From: an uncultured Saprospiraceae bacterium
GTDB lineage: Bacteria; Bacteroidota; Bacteroidia; Chitinophagales; Saprospiraceae
Direction of reading: 5' to 3'
Length of the DNA: 64,000 nt
NCBI GenBank assembly: GCA_938015435.1
Contig: CALLPN010000001.1
Location: 372,001 to 436,000, forward strand
Positions 39,342 through 47,968 of the stretch are shown in pieces (the first letter of the stretch is position 1; the number at the start of each line of letters is the position of its first letter). The notes beneath the pieces are model-generated. The model had not been told where the DNA came from and made no database searches. It saw only the letters and a program-made list of their open reading frames with translations. Position numbers and translations under genes: made by a program.

Positions 39342-39376
39342 GAGTGGAACGTTTTACTTTTTTAAATGTATTTCAA

Positions 39377-40162
39377 ATGAAAAAATTTCACTTATTAATT
39401 TTCCTACTTTCCTTTCTTACACTCAATTGTCAATCTGAGTCAAGCAACGAGCATGTTATAGAGCCGGTATTAATAAACAAATTAGCGCTCTCTGGAATCG
39501 GCCTCAAGCAATTCGAACAACCCAATGATCCTGGAAAAGAGTTTTATCAAAAAAAGGTTTGCTGGGGAGATGAATTGGGAATTTTTATAGTTTCTACAAA
39601 TTCATATGTCAATAAGATGAATGATTTTCCATTTGATGAGTATGTATATATGCTTCATGGAGAAGCAGAAGTAAGGCCGAAAGATGGAACTACTCAAAGA
39701 TTTAAATCTAGAGAACACTTCTTTGCTCCCAAAGGCTATACAGGTGAATGGGAAATAATGGCAGGTGACCATCTACATTATGAATTGTCAGTGATTACAA
39801 CCAAAAGGGCTGACTCAACTTCCGTTTCCAATTTCAAGTCACACACGCTAATCGATCCGACTTTACTTTCCGGAGTTGATATCCATTTGGATGAAAATGG
39901 AATCTATAAAAAAGAAATCGTCAAAGGCGCTGAACTAACATTTACACTCCATGCAGAAAAATCATCAGATGTAATACTTGAAAAATCTAAAGAAATGTTG
40001 GTTCATGTTCTTAGTGGTATGATAACCATAAAATCCACTAATCAAAATAAACACAACTTTCATACAGGAGATTTTTTCTTTATCCCAAAAGACATGGAAG
40101 GGCAATGGAAGACTGATGGTCATAGCCTCGTGAAATACTTAACCATTGAACGATCTTGGTAA
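39377..40162 (+). CDS. Bicupin lipoprotein (two Cupin_3-like domains)
   Basis: 261 residues from the ATG chosen because it gives a good lipoprotein signal (KKFHLLIFLLSFLTLNC, lipidated Cys near 18), and a terminator and promoter element lie upstream. Two similar cupin segments follow: VYMLHGEAEVRPKDG with FFAPKGYTGEWE in the first half, and HVLSGMITIKSTNQ with GDFFFIPKDMEGQWK in the second. The GDFFFIPKGxxGxWx form recalls the Cupin_3 (DUF861) family. Few of the histidines expected for a metal site are present, so a binding or structural role is as likely as catalysis. No operon partner. Confidence 0.8.
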   Translation: MKKFHLLIFLLSFLTLNCQSESSNEHVIEPVLINKLALSGIGLKQFEQPNDPGKEFYQKKVCWGDELGIFIVSTNSYVNKMNDFPFDEYVYMLHGEAEVRPKDGTTQRFKSREHFFAPKGYTGEWEIMAGDHLHYELSVITTKRADSTSVSNFKSHTLIDPTLLSGVDIHLDENGIYKKEIVKGAELTFTLHAEKSSDVILEKSKEMLVHVLSGMITIKSTNQNKHNFHTGDFFFIPKDMEGQWKTDGHSLVKYLTIERSW

Positions 40163-40247
40163 ATGACTTTTGACTTCTAAAGAAGAATCTCGGTATTCAA
40201 TATATCATCCATCCCATTCTCTCAATTATTAGCTAGCTTGCGGCCGC

Positions 40248-41015
40248 ATGAGAAATTTCATTCATTTAGCATATCAAGGGACTAAGTATAGAGGTTGGCA
40301 ACGGCAAGCCAAAGAGCGGAGCGTACAAGCTACTATAGAGGACTTGCTCTCTAAGATGCTTAAGACCAAAACCATAATCCATGGCTGCGGCCGGACGGAT
40401 GCTGGAGTTCATGCAAGTCAATATTTTGTACATGCTAATATTCCAGAAGATCTAGATTACGATCCTGTAGAAAGATTAAATCATATCCTCCCTGATGACA
40501 TAGCTATCTATGAAATCATACCCTTGGAAGATCCTTATTGCAATGTTCAGACTGATGCGATAGCGCGGAGCTATGAGTACTATATGCACTTCGATAAGAT
40601 TCCTCAACTCAAAGATAATAGCACATACTTCAAGGTATCCAATCTTGATATTGATGCTATGCAAGCGGCAATAAAAGTGTTAGAAAACACGGTAGACTTT
40701 CGCTCATTATGCAAAGGTCCAGACATCTATAAACATACCAGATGTAATGTAAAATCTGTATCACTAGAAGTGACTCACGATGGCCAACGAATGCTATTCT
40801 CTATCACCGCTAATAGATTTCTGAGAGCGATGATTCGAAATATCGTCGCTCGACTAATCGATATCGGAAAAGGTGAATTATCGCTAAATCATTTCACGGA
40901 TGTAGTTAGTAATCAAAAGGAATTTGAGTTTCCATTTCATAAGCAAGCTCCACCCACTGGATTGTATTTAAGTAAGGTAATTTATCCATATCTAGAACGA
41001 GATGTGATTAGGTAG
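40248..41015 (+). CDS. truA: tRNA pseudouridine synthase A
   Basis: 255 residues, the normal TruA length. The N-terminus FIHLAYQGTKYRGWQRQ and the catalytic motif HGCGRTDAGVHASQY contain the nucleophilic Asp; FRSLCK and FLRAMIRNIV are further family motifs. It converts uridines 38-40 of the tRNA anticodon arm to pseudouridine in the cytoplasm. The ATG follows GCGGCCGC directly, an odd GC-rich octamer in this DNA. The gene is convergent with the AlkD-like gene, 30 bases apart. Confidence 0.95.
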   Translation: MRNFIHLAYQGTKYRGWQRQAKERSVQATIEDLLSKMLKTKTIIHGCGRTDAGVHASQYFVHANIPEDLDYDPVERLNHILPDDIAIYEIIPLEDPYCNVQTDAIARSYEYYMHFDKIPQLKDNSTYFKVSNLDIDAMQAAIKVLENTVDFRSLCKGPDIYKHTRCNVKSVSLEVTHDGQRMLFSITANRFLRAMIRNIVARLIDIGKGELSLNHFTDVVSNQKEFEFPFHKQAPPTGLYLSKVIYPYLERDVIR

Positions 41016-41045
41016 ACTTAGGTGAATCTCTACTCCTTAATCAAT

Positions 41046-41726
41046 TTATAAATACTTGCTCCCTTCTCTTATAGTCAATCTAGCAAGATCTGGATGATCA
41101 TAAATAAACTCGGCCACCGCCTCAGGATTCACTTTAGAATAATTCCTCAAGGCCCAACCTGCAGCTTTCTGAACAAAGAATTCTTGACTACCCTTTCTTC
41201 TCAAAATATATCTAGTTAGCCTATCGAAATCTACTTTGTCTTTGTATCGCAATTGATAAATCAATGCGGACCTTTGAAGCCAAAAGTTATCCGATGTTAT
41301 CCAACGATCTGTATACCTATTTCCTAATGGTAAATTTCTAGAAAATATACTTCCCATCAAATTGGGCGCTAGAAAATCTACCGTATCCCACCATGATTTT
41401 GTTAATATCAATTGTTCAAGAAAATCGATCCACTGGACATCCATTTTCTTAGCTATCGTCCCCATTATATCTGTAGCGATATATTGACATTCGCGATGTG
41501 GATCATTCCAAAGCAATCGGATAAACTCTTGATACTCTACCGTAGGTTTTGGTTTTACGACCGCTTTGATCTCCTTTACTAGTTCTTTACGCAAGGGAGA
41601 TTTGATACCATAGAACTGAAATTGATCACGCATATACTTCGACATTGAAATTGCTTGTTCCGCATTTGAATTTTGCCGAAGGAGTAACTGTACTTCTTTA
41701 ATCTTGGCCTTGTAACTAGATTTCAT
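41046..41726 (-). CDS. AlkD-like DNA glycosylase (alkylation repair, HEAT-like repeats)
   Basis: 226 residues, matching AlkD length (~230). The helical HEAT-like fold is suggested by repeated helices. The Trp/Asp residues important in Bacillus cereus AlkD appear to be present: KSWWDTVDFLAPN (WxxxD pattern) and AAGWALRNYSKVNPEAV. AlkD removes positively charged alkylated bases such as N3- and N7-alkylpurines without base flipping. No adjacent repair genes; rarA lies divergently 98 bases away (starts 41726 and 41825), so this short region holds both promoters. Confidence 0.9.
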   Translation of the reverse strand: MKSSYKAKIKEVQLLLRQNSNAEQAISMSKYMRDQFQFYGIKSPLRKELVKEIKAVVKPKPTVEYQEFIRLLWNDPHRECQYIATDIMGTIAKKMDVQWIDFLEQLILTKSWWDTVDFLAPNLMGSIFSRNLPLGNRYTDRWITSDNFWLQRSALIYQLRYKDKVDFDRLTRYILRRKGSQEFFVQKAAGWALRNYSKVNPEAVAEFIYDHPDLARLTIREGSKYL

Positions 41727-41764
41727 ATGACTAAGGTAAGATCCTTTACATGTAATTATAAGTC

Positions 41765-41794
41765 TTGGTTCTTATTTCCAAATCACTAAATTTG
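41765..41794 (+). promoter_or_regulatory. Bacteroidota-type promoter of rarA
   Basis: TTG at 41765-41767 and TAAATTTG at 41787-41794 are separated by exactly 19 bases, the classic Bacteroidota -33/-7 spacing. The rarA ATG lies 30 bases after the -7 element. This rules out the in-frame TTG at 41765 as start codon, because it is itself the -33 element. Confidence 0.75.
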
Positions 41795-41824
41795 CATCAC
41801 TCGCTCACTAATCAACAACTACAG

Positions 41825-43099
41825 ATGTCAAAACCCTTAGCAGAAAGGATGCGTCCTAAAAATCTCGACGAATTCGTAGGTCAAAAGCAATTAGTAGCTC
41901 AAGGTGCAGTGTTGCGCAATGTGATCGAGTCAGGTCAGATACCATCATTCATTCTTTGGGGACCTCCAGGAGTAGGTAAGACTACGCTAGCCTCTATGCT
42001 CGCCAATATGCTAAAGAGACCTTACTATGCACTTTCCGCTGTGAACAGTGGTGTAAAAGATGTACGTGAAATGATCGCCAAGGCGGAAAGTAACCGTTTT
42101 TTTAATAGTCCTAATCCAATTTTATTTATAGATGAGATTCACAGATTTAGTAAATCGCAACAAGATTCTTTATTAGGCGCGGTTGAGAAAGGTACTGTTA
42201 CATTGATCGGTGCCACTACAGAGAATCCGTCATTTGAGGTTATCTCAGCCCTACTGAGTAGGTGTCAAGTATATGTCCTCAAACCTTTGGACAAAGAAGA
42301 TCTTATTGGATTAGTGGATAGAGCAGTAAACGAAGATGTACATCTTAAAAATAAAAAAATCACTATTAAAGAATACGATGCCTTGCTCAAATATTCTGGT
42401 GGCGATGCGAGAAGGTTACTGAATTCCCTAGAGATCGTTGTCAATCAATTTCTTGAAGAAGATGTCGTTATCGATAATGAGAAAGTAGGTGAAATCATAC
42501 AAGCCAATATGGCTCTCTATGACAAGACTGGCGAACAGCATTATGATATCGCATCAGCATTCATCAAATCTATCAGAGGGAGCGATCCCAATGCAGCCGT
42601 ATACTACTTAGCACGGATGATAGAAGGTGGAGAAGATGCCAAATTTATCTGTAGAAGGATGGTCATCTCAGCATCCGAAGATATCGGTATGGCAAATCCC
42701 AATGCCCTACTTATATGTAATGCTGTAATGGATGCAGTCAAAAACATAGGTATGCCAGAAGGTCGTATAGCAATGGCGCAAGCAGCTGTGTACTTAGCCT
42801 CATCACCAAAAAGTAATGCTTCTTATATGGCGATCAACTTGGCTCAAGCCGCAGTACGTGAAACCGGTAACCTATCTATACCTTTACCATTGCGTAACGC
42901 TCCGACTCAGATGATGAAAAATCTGAATTACGGCAAAGACTATCAATACGCTCATAATCATGCTAATAACTTTGTAGATATGGAATATCTGCCTGATAAT
43001 CTATCTGGCACTAAGTTCTATGAACCAGGAATCAATGGGGCTGAAGATAAGATAAGAGCCAGTTTGAAAGATAAGTGGAAGGAGAAGTATGGCTATTAA
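41825..43099 (+). CDS. rarA: Replication-associated recombination ATPase RarA (MgsA)
   Basis: 424 residues from the ATG encoding MSKPLAERMRPKNLDEFVGQ, the usual RarA start. Walker A is GPPGVGKTT, Walker B LFIDEIHRF, sensor 1 GATTENPSFEV and an arginine finger lies in LLSRCQVY. The C-terminal domain contains DPNAAVYYLARMIEGGEDAKFICRR, characteristic of this clamp-loader-like AAA+ family. It acts at stalled replication forks. It is monocistronic and has the best-formed promoter in the window. Confidence 0.95.
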   Translation: MSKPLAERMRPKNLDEFVGQKQLVAQGAVLRNVIESGQIPSFILWGPPGVGKTTLASMLANMLKRPYYALSAVNSGVKDVREMIAKAESNRFFNSPNPILFIDEIHRFSKSQQDSLLGAVEKGTVTLIGATTENPSFEVISALLSRCQVYVLKPLDKEDLIGLVDRAVNEDVHLKNKKITIKEYDALLKYSGGDARRLLNSLEIVVNQFLEEDVVIDNEKVGEIIQANMALYDKTGEQHYDIASAFIKSIRGSDPNAAVYYLARMIEGGEDAKFICRRMVISASEDIGMANPNALLICNAVMDAVKNIGMPEGRIAMAQAAVYLASSPKSNASYMAINLAQAAVRETGNLSIPLPLRNAPTQMMKNLNYGKDYQYAHNHANNFVDMEYLPDNLSGTKFYEPGINGAEDKIRASLKDKWKEKYGY

Positions 43100-43303
43100 T
43101 GGTATCTAGACCGACGAAATTATAGAATCTTCGAATGTCAATGCTGCAAAACATAGTATACCGATAGATACTGTAAAAGCAACACTAAGCATCAAGAACT
43201 GTCAATACGAACAATCGTTTGTATTTCATGCTGTGAATAGTCTAAATAGTCCTTACCTTGCAGACGAAATCTGTTATATCTAACCATACAAGACCTTCAA
43301 ACT

Positions 43304-44458
43304 ATGATGACATCTGAGCAAGTAGAAAACTTAGACATGATTGCTGAAAGCGCAAGACAATTTGCTGAAGCACATATCAGACCTCAAATGATGGAATGGG
43401 ACGAATCTCAACATTTCCCAAAAGATGTAATGCATAAGCTGGGTGAGCAAGGTTTCCTTGGAGTACTAGTACCTGAGGAATATGGTGGAGCTGGATTAGG
43501 CTATCAAGAGTATATTACGGTGATAGAAGAGATCACTAAGGTATGTAGCTCAATAGGTCTATCTGTAGCCGCTCACAATTCACTTTGTACAGGACATATC
43601 TTACAGTTTGGTAATGATGAGCAGAAGAAAAAATGGTTACCTAAACTCGCCGCTGGTGAATGGATCGGAGCTTGGGGCCTAACAGAGGCTAATACAGGAT
43701 CTGATGCGATGCGTATGCAATGTGTGGCAAAGCGAGATGGCGATGACTATATCCTTACAGGAGCTAAGAACTGGATCACACACGGTATCTCTGGTGATAT
43801 CGCTGTAGTTTTGGCGCGCACTGGAGAGTTACTAGATAGTAATGGTATCACAGCATTCGTAGTTGAGCGTGGTACTCCTGGATTTAGCGGAGGAAAAAAA
43901 GAAAACAAACTTGGGATGAGAGCCTCGGAAACAGCTGAGATGATATTTGACGACTGTAGAATACCTGCAGCTAATGTATTGGGTAAAGAAGGTGAAGGAT
44001 TTAAGCAAGCCATGAAAATATTAGATGGTGGACGTATCTCTATAGCTGCATTATCATTAGGTATAGCCAAAGGATCATACGAAGCTTCTGTGAAATATTC
44101 GCAAGAAAGAGAGCAATTCGGTAAGCCAATATCCAGGTTCCAAGCGATCAGTTTTAAATTAGCTAATATGGCTGTTCGTATAGAAGCGGCAGAGCTATTG
44201 ACTCGTAAGGCTGCAGATCTTAAGAACAAGGGAATGAAAATGACGACTATCGCTGCCAAAGCAAAATACATGGCCTCAGAAGTATGTGTAGAAGCTGCGA
44301 CAGATGCAATTCAAATCCATGGTGGATATGGATATACTAAAGATTTCCCAGTAGAGAAATTCTTCAGAGACAGTAAATTATGTACTATTGGAGAAGGAAC
44401 AAGTGAGATCCAAAAGCTCGTAATAAGCAGAAACATCCTAAAAGGCTATGATCAGTAA
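43304..44458 (+). CDS. Short/medium-chain acyl-CoA dehydrogenase
   Basis: 384 residues, the usual length. The FAD/substrate motifs [12 protein letters not shown] and [14 protein letters not shown] are present, as is the C-terminal [27 protein letters not shown]. The catalytic base is the Glu in [12 protein letters not shown], the position used by short- and medium-chain enzymes. It oxidises acyl-CoA to trans-2-enoyl-CoA, passing electrons to ETF, in beta-oxidation. Butyryl-CoA dehydrogenase is the closest guess, but chain length cannot be read from sequence. Two adjacent ATG codons make the exact start uncertain by one residue. No other fatty-acid genes nearby. Confidence 0.93.
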   Translation: MMTSEQVENLDMIAESARQFAEAHIRPQMMEWDESQHFPKDVMHKLGEQGFLGVLVPEEYGGAGLGYQEYITVIEEITKVCSSIGLSVAAHNSLCTGHILQFGNDEQKKKWLPKLAAGEWIGAWGLTEANTGSDAMRMQCVAKRDGDDYILTGAKNWITHGISGDIAVVLARTGELLDSNGITAFVVERGTPGFSGGKKENKLGMRASETAEMIFDDCRIPAANVLGKEGEGFKQAMKILDGGRISIAALSLGIAKGSYEASVKYSQEREQFGKPISRFQAISFKLANMAVRIEAAELLTRKAADLKNKGMKMTTIAAKAKYMASEVCVEAATDAIQIHGGYGYTKDFPVEKFFRDSKLCTIGEGTSEIQKLVISRNILKGYDQ

Positions 44459-44489
44459 TTTTGTAATTTCTCCAAAAGAAATTACAAAA
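44459..44489 (+). terminator. Perfect hairpin immediately after the acyl-CoA dehydrogenase stop
   Basis: TTTTGTAATTTCT (44459-44471) pairs exactly with AGAAATTACAAAA (44477-44489) around a 5-base loop. It starts at the base after the stop codon. No T-run follows on the plus strand, so it may protect the mRNA 3' end rather than terminate by itself. Confidence 0.6.
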
Positions 44490-44623
44490 AAAGCGTCGAA
44501 TAGAATGTGGCTTGCTTGTAAAGCAAACACATGGGTTCGATGCGTAGATCAGTATTTAGGAAAAATGCAGAAGAAAAGATATAAATTACCCTTCCAATGC
44601 CTTGCGCAGCAAGCATAAAGCAT

Positions 44624-44663
44624 AAAAAAGCAAGATTCATTCAATTATGGATCTTGCTTTTTT
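44624..44663 (+). terminator. Bidirectional intrinsic terminator
   Basis: AAAAAAGCAAGAT (44624-44636) and ATCTTGCTTTTTT (44651-44663) are perfectly complementary, giving stem plus A/T tails in both directions. It is the probable end of the acyl-CoA dehydrogenase transcript, about 165 bases after the stop. The right arm is also the beginning of the 96-bp repeat. Confidence 0.85.
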
Positions 44664-44935
44664 GTTTAACTTCCCTCTGCCTCGATATCAAAGCTGGGTG
44701 GTCAGGAAACCGTCAGCTGAAAGGTCTAATTTTCCTTCAATTATGGATCTTGCTTTTTTGTTTAACCTCCTTTAGCCTCGATATCAAAGCTGGGCGGTCA
44801 GGAAACCGTCAGCTGAAAGGTAGAAAGTACATTTTCGTATAACTATGGACCTTTCAGTTTAATCTCGCTTTCCTTCTGAATTTCCTTATATCCTTCCTCT
44901 TCATACCGCTGAGCGCTCAGGAGGCCGTCATCTAA
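44640..44935. repeat. 96-bp tandem repeat, two close copies and one degenerate copy
   Basis: Copy 1 starts at 44640, copy 2 at 44736. Over the first 86 bases I count five differences. A third, much diverged copy spans about 44838-44935. Each ends in a GC-rich inverted repeat: GCTGGGCGGTC / ACCGTCAGC in copies 1-2 (with a T/C change in copy 1 that keeps pairing by wobble), and CTGAGCGCTCAG, itself a perfect palindrome, in copy 3. This resembles a REP-like intergenic element. Confidence 0.8.
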
Positions 44936-45168
44936 AGTATTAGTAGATGAACACTGGTTTACTAACCAACAATATACCTTCCTTTCCAAATAGAAATTTT
45001 GGAAAATCGCCTTTGCTTCTTTCTAAAACCCTTATAGTTTTATGATCACAACAATAAATAAGACCCAATCAGAGTTTTGACAATAACAGAACCTCTTCGG
45101 CATAATAGACCTCCCAAAAGACCTAGTCAGAAAGTTACTACCCTTTCACGCACATTAAACTAGGTACA

Positions 45169-45774
45169 ATGAACAGAAAAGATTTCATTATCACTTCCAC
45201 TTTGACAGCATTTGGAATGTCGACATTTGGTACAATTATCAGATTGCCCAACGGTACTTTTAACGGTGATTGTGATACTACGAATGATATTATGGGGCCT
45301 TTTTATAGAGCTGAAGCGCCTATCAGAAATGACTTAACCTATGAAGGTCTAAAAGGAACTAAAATCCAACTTAAAGGGACCGTATACAAATCTGATTGCA
45401 TTACTCCTCTTGAGAATGTATTAGTGGAAATATGGCATTGTAATGCTGAAGGTGAATACGACAATGATTCAAAAGATTACAATCAAAGAGGGCGTGCCAT
45501 TACCGAAGATGATGGTGTATATTCATTTACTACGATTCTACCTGGAAAATACTTAAACGGAAAGCTTTATCGTCCAGCTCACATCCACTATAGAGTGACT
45601 GAGGCCAATAGTAAAGAACTAATATCACAGATCTACTTTAAGGGAGATCCTCATATAGACAAAGATCCTTGGGCATCTCTAGAAAAAGCAAAATTGAGAA
45701 TCGTAGAATTGAAGCCAGAAGATATTAATGGAAACTTGATGTTGAATTTTGATATCTATCTTCAAGATAAATAG
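45169..45774 (+). CDS. Secreted intradiol ring-cleavage dioxygenase-like protein
   Basis: 201 residues. The N-terminus NRKDFIITSTLTAFGMSTFG looks like an export signal of the Tat-like type, but the twin arginine is replaced by Arg-Lys, so the route is unclear. The intradiol dioxygenase core follows: GPFYRAEAP near 44, VLVEIWHCNAEGEYDND near 85-100, GVYSFTTILPGKY, and RPAHIHYRV. The two tyrosines and two histidines that bind non-haem Fe(III) in catechol and protocatechuate 3,4-dioxygenases can thus be assigned. No aromatic-degradation genes are adjacent; such stand-alone exported relatives are common in Bacteroidota and their substrates are mostly unknown. Confidence 0.87.
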   Translation: MNRKDFIITSTLTAFGMSTFGTIIRLPNGTFNGDCDTTNDIMGPFYRAEAPIRNDLTYEGLKGTKIQLKGTVYKSDCITPLENVLVEIWHCNAEGEYDNDSKDYNQRGRAITEDDGVYSFTTILPGKYLNGKLYRPAHIHYRVTEANSKELISQIYFKGDPHIDKDPWASLEKAKLRIVELKPEDINGNLMLNFDIYLQDK

Positions 45775-45830
45775 AGCTCAATCTCTATTCAGAAAGGTGA
45801 CAATAATAAACCGTTGGCATAATCTTTTCC

Positions 45831-45838
45831 TACTTTTG
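45831..45838 (+). promoter_or_regulatory. -7 element abutting the dus start codon
   Basis: TACTTTTG matches TAnnTTTG exactly and ends only 4 bases before the dus ATG at 45843. Transcription starting the usual 5-7 bases downstream would begin at or next to the ATG, giving a leaderless or near-leaderless mRNA. A TTG at 45814-45816 is closer than the usual 19-base spacing. Confidence 0.45.
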
Positions 45839-45842
45839 CGGT

Positions 45843-46790
45843 ATGCCCCATACTTTGATCTCTTCACCACTTCAAGGATTTACGGATTATCGATTTCGTA
45901 ATGCTTTTCATAAGTATTTTGGAGGTATAGATACGTACTATGCGCCTTATATAAGGCTTAATGGAAAGATGGAAATCAAGCCAGTATACCAAAGAGATCT
46001 TCAACATAAACATAATAAAGGCCTCGAAGTAATACCGCAAGTGATGACTTGTGACGCAGACGAGTTTCTATTTGTAATAGACTACGTCCAATCACTAGGA
46101 TATACCGAACTTAATTGGAATCTGGGTTGTCCCTACCCTATGGTGACTAATCGTGGAATGGGATCTGGACTGATTGCTAATCCTGAGAAAATAGATCACA
46201 TCCTCGATCGTGCACATAGTGAAACAGATGTCACTATATCGATGAAGATGAGAATGGGTTACGAGGAACCTACAGAGATCTTGCGAGCTTTTCCAATACT
46301 CAATAAGTACCCTCTCAGAAATATAGGAATCCATGCACGTATCGGAAAGCAATTATATGTCGGTGGTGTAGATCTAGATAGCTTCGAAAAATGCTTCGAC
46401 CATACTGAGCATAAGTTGTATTACAATGGTGATATCACCTCTGTAGAGGCATTCAATGACTTAGCGGATAGATTTCCTAATATAGACCATTGGATGATTG
46501 GTAGAGGCTTGATTGCAGACCCTTGGTTACCGAGTATGATTAAAGATGATGACGCAGATTATCCAGAAGATCGTATGGAGGTATTCAGTAATTTTCACGC
46601 GATGCTCTTCCGACAATTTGAAGAAAAACTGACTGGTGATAAAGCAATCATTCGTAAGATGGTAAGCTACTGGGAATACTTTGAAGAAGTGCTTCCTGAT
46701 GCCAAAAGAGAGATCAAGAAACTTAAGAAAACCAAGACGATAGAAGATTATGATTTGGCTTTAGAAAAGGTGTTTGACGTGTATGACTAA
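45843..46790 (+). CDS. tRNA-dihydrouridine synthase family protein
   Basis: 315 residues, typical Dus length. The N-terminus LISSPLQGFTDYRFRNAF is the FMN-barrel start; WNLGCPYPMVTNRGMGSGLI contains the catalytic Cys, and NIGIHARIGKQLYVGGVD and YNGDITS follow as in Dus proteins. It reduces uridine to dihydrouridine in the tRNA D-loop with NADPH and FMN. The specific branch (DusA/B/C) cannot be decided by eye. It starts right after a promoter-like element, and is followed 115 bases later by a DUF1456 gene on the same strand. Confidence 0.92.
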   Translation: MPHTLISSPLQGFTDYRFRNAFHKYFGGIDTYYAPYIRLNGKMEIKPVYQRDLQHKHNKGLEVIPQVMTCDADEFLFVIDYVQSLGYTELNWNLGCPYPMVTNRGMGSGLIANPEKIDHILDRAHSETDVTISMKMRMGYEEPTEILRAFPILNKYPLRNIGIHARIGKQLYVGGVDLDSFEKCFDHTEHKLYYNGDITSVEAFNDLADRFPNIDHWMIGRGLIADPWLPSMIKDDDADYPEDRMEVFSNFHAMLFRQFEEKLTGDKAIIRKMVSYWEYFEEVLPDAKREIKKLKKTKTIEDYDLALEKVFDVYD

Positions 46791-46905
46791 ATATGTAAGG
46801 TCATTCATAACTCCTTTATAATCTCAAGGGTATAAACTTATAAGCTTTGCGTAACTTGCACCTATTGTCTGAGTACAGATAACCATATAATACCTTATAG
46901 CATTC

Positions 46906-47388
46906 ATGACTAACAACGATATACTACGAAGATTAAGATATGCCTTCGACTTCAATGATAAGAAGATGATGAAGATCTTTGAATTAGCTGATTATAAGGC
47001 GACCAGAGAAGAAATCAGCAACTGGCTCAAAAAGGAAGATCATGAAGACCATGTAGGTATATATGATAAACATCTAGCTATATTTCTTAATGGACTTATC
47101 AATCTCAATCGTGGAAAGCGCGAAGGCGAACAGCCTAAGCCAGAAAAGACCCTCACTAATAATATCATATTTCGTAAGCTTAAGATTGCATTGACTCTAA
47201 CTGATGAAGATATAGTTGAATATCTCAAGCTAGTCGATCTTAGAGTAAGTAAGCATGAGATCAATGCCTTTTTCCGTAAGCCAGGCCAACGACAATATAG
47301 ACAGTGCAAAGATCAGATCTTGAGAAATTTCTTACACGGTCTACAAGTAAAGCATAGAGACACTGCCTCATCAGACGAAGAAGAGTAA
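46906..47388 (+). CDS. DUF1456 (YehS-like) protein
   Basis: 160 residues built from two similar halves: NDILRRLRYAFDFNDKKMMKIFELADYKATREEISNWLKK near 3-42 and NNIIFRKLKIALTLTDEDIVEYLKLVDLRVSKHEINAFFRK near 86-126. This duplication of a helical ~70-residue unit is the DUF1456 hallmark (E. coli YehS). Function unknown in the family. The acidic tail is short. It probably forms an operon with the next pseudouridine synthase gene, 4 bases downstream. Confidence 0.9.
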   Translation: MTNNDILRRLRYAFDFNDKKMMKIFELADYKATREEISNWLKKEDHEDHVGIYDKHLAIFLNGLINLNRGKREGEQPKPEKTLTNNIIFRKLKIALTLTDEDIVEYLKLVDLRVSKHEINAFFRKPGQRQYRQCKDQILRNFLHGLQVKHRDTASSDEEE

Positions 47389-47392
47389 TCTT

Positions 47393-47968
47393 TTGAGCGA
47401 ACATCGTCATTTCATATTATTCAAACCTTGGGGCTTTCATAGTCAGTTTATCCTAGCCGGAAATAAGAAAAAGCTCCTATTAGGATCATTACATGATTTC
47501 CCTGCAGGAACGATGTCTATTGGTAGATTAGATAAACCTTCTGAAGGATTACTATTACTTACCACTGATGGTAAGATGAGCGAAGCGGTACGGAGTAAAA
47601 AAATAGAAAAAGAATACTACGTACAAGTAGATGGAGAAATCACACCAGAAGCACTCGACCAATTAAGAAATGGCGTAGAGATCATGGTCGAAAAAGAACT
47701 CTATCTCACTCGACCTGGCAAGGCGCATATATTAGAACCCAAGCCTATACTTCCACTCAGAGCAAAGCCGATCCGTGATGATCGACACGGTCCTTCCACT
47801 TGGGTCGCTATCACAATAGTGGAAGGTAAAAATCGCCAAATCAGAAAAATGACTGCAGCCGTTGGGTTTCCTACACTGAGATTAGTAAGATACCGTGTAG
47901 GAGAGATTACGATAAGTGATATGGATGCTGGCGAAGTGAGAGAGATGGATCTAACCAACTTTTTCTAG
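47393..47968 (+). CDS. RluE-like rRNA pseudouridine synthase
   Basis: 191 residues from a TTG start 4 bases after the previous stop, indicating translational coupling. The RsuA-family catalytic motif GRLDKPSEGLLLLTTDG contains the nucleophilic Asp; GKNRQIRKMTAAVGFPTLRLVR near 150 is typical of RluE. No S4 domain is present, also typical of RluE, which modifies one site in 23S rRNA in E. coli. The specific target here is inferred from family resemblance. The Dus and TruA genes nearby are unrelated except in RNA modification. Confidence 0.9.
   Translation: MSEHRHFILFKPWGFHSQFILAGNKKKLLLGSLHDFPAGTMSIGRLDKPSEGLLLLTTDGKMSEAVRSKKIEKEYYVQVDGEITPEALDQLRNGVEIMVEKELYLTRPGKAHILEPKPILPLRAKPIRDDRHGPSTWVAITIVEGKNRQIRKMTAAVGFPTLRLVRYRVGEITISDMDAGEVREMDLTNFF

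Larger units (their letters stand above)
44490..45168. other. Long intergenic region with repeats, no convincing gene
   Basis: It contains a terminator (44624-44663) and 96-bp tandem repeats (44640-44935). An 81-codon open frame at 44597-44842 runs through the repeats only because the 96-base period is a multiple of three; its translation simply repeats and I do not believe it is a gene. From 44936 to 45168 I see nothing but AT-rich sequence that must hold the promoter of the next gene. Confidence 0.65.

Noticed and set aside
39278-39376. Longer N-terminus for the bicupin lipoprotein.
   Set aside because: The extension overlaps the giant gene's terminator and would hide the lipoprotein signal. 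The ATG at 39377 is preferred.
40232-40247. GCTAGC and GCGGCCGC directly before the truA start look like cloning sites (NheI, NotI).
   Set aside because: Flanking sequence is continuous AT-rich genomic DNA with the correct truA start and no vector sequence. The GC-rich octamer is probably chance, overlapping a TAGCTTGC promoter-like element.
44505-44565. Possible 3' half of a tRNA-Thr: TTGC-TTGTAAA-GCAA forms an anticodon-like arm with TGT, followed by GGGTTCGATGC.
   Set aside because: The T-arm stem does not pair properly and I find no acceptor or D-arm. At most a remnant; more likely chance.
44597-44842. 81-codon open frame with an internally repeated hydrophobic sequence.
   Set aside because: It exists because the 96-base repeat length is a multiple of three. 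It overlaps a terminator and has no other coding signs.
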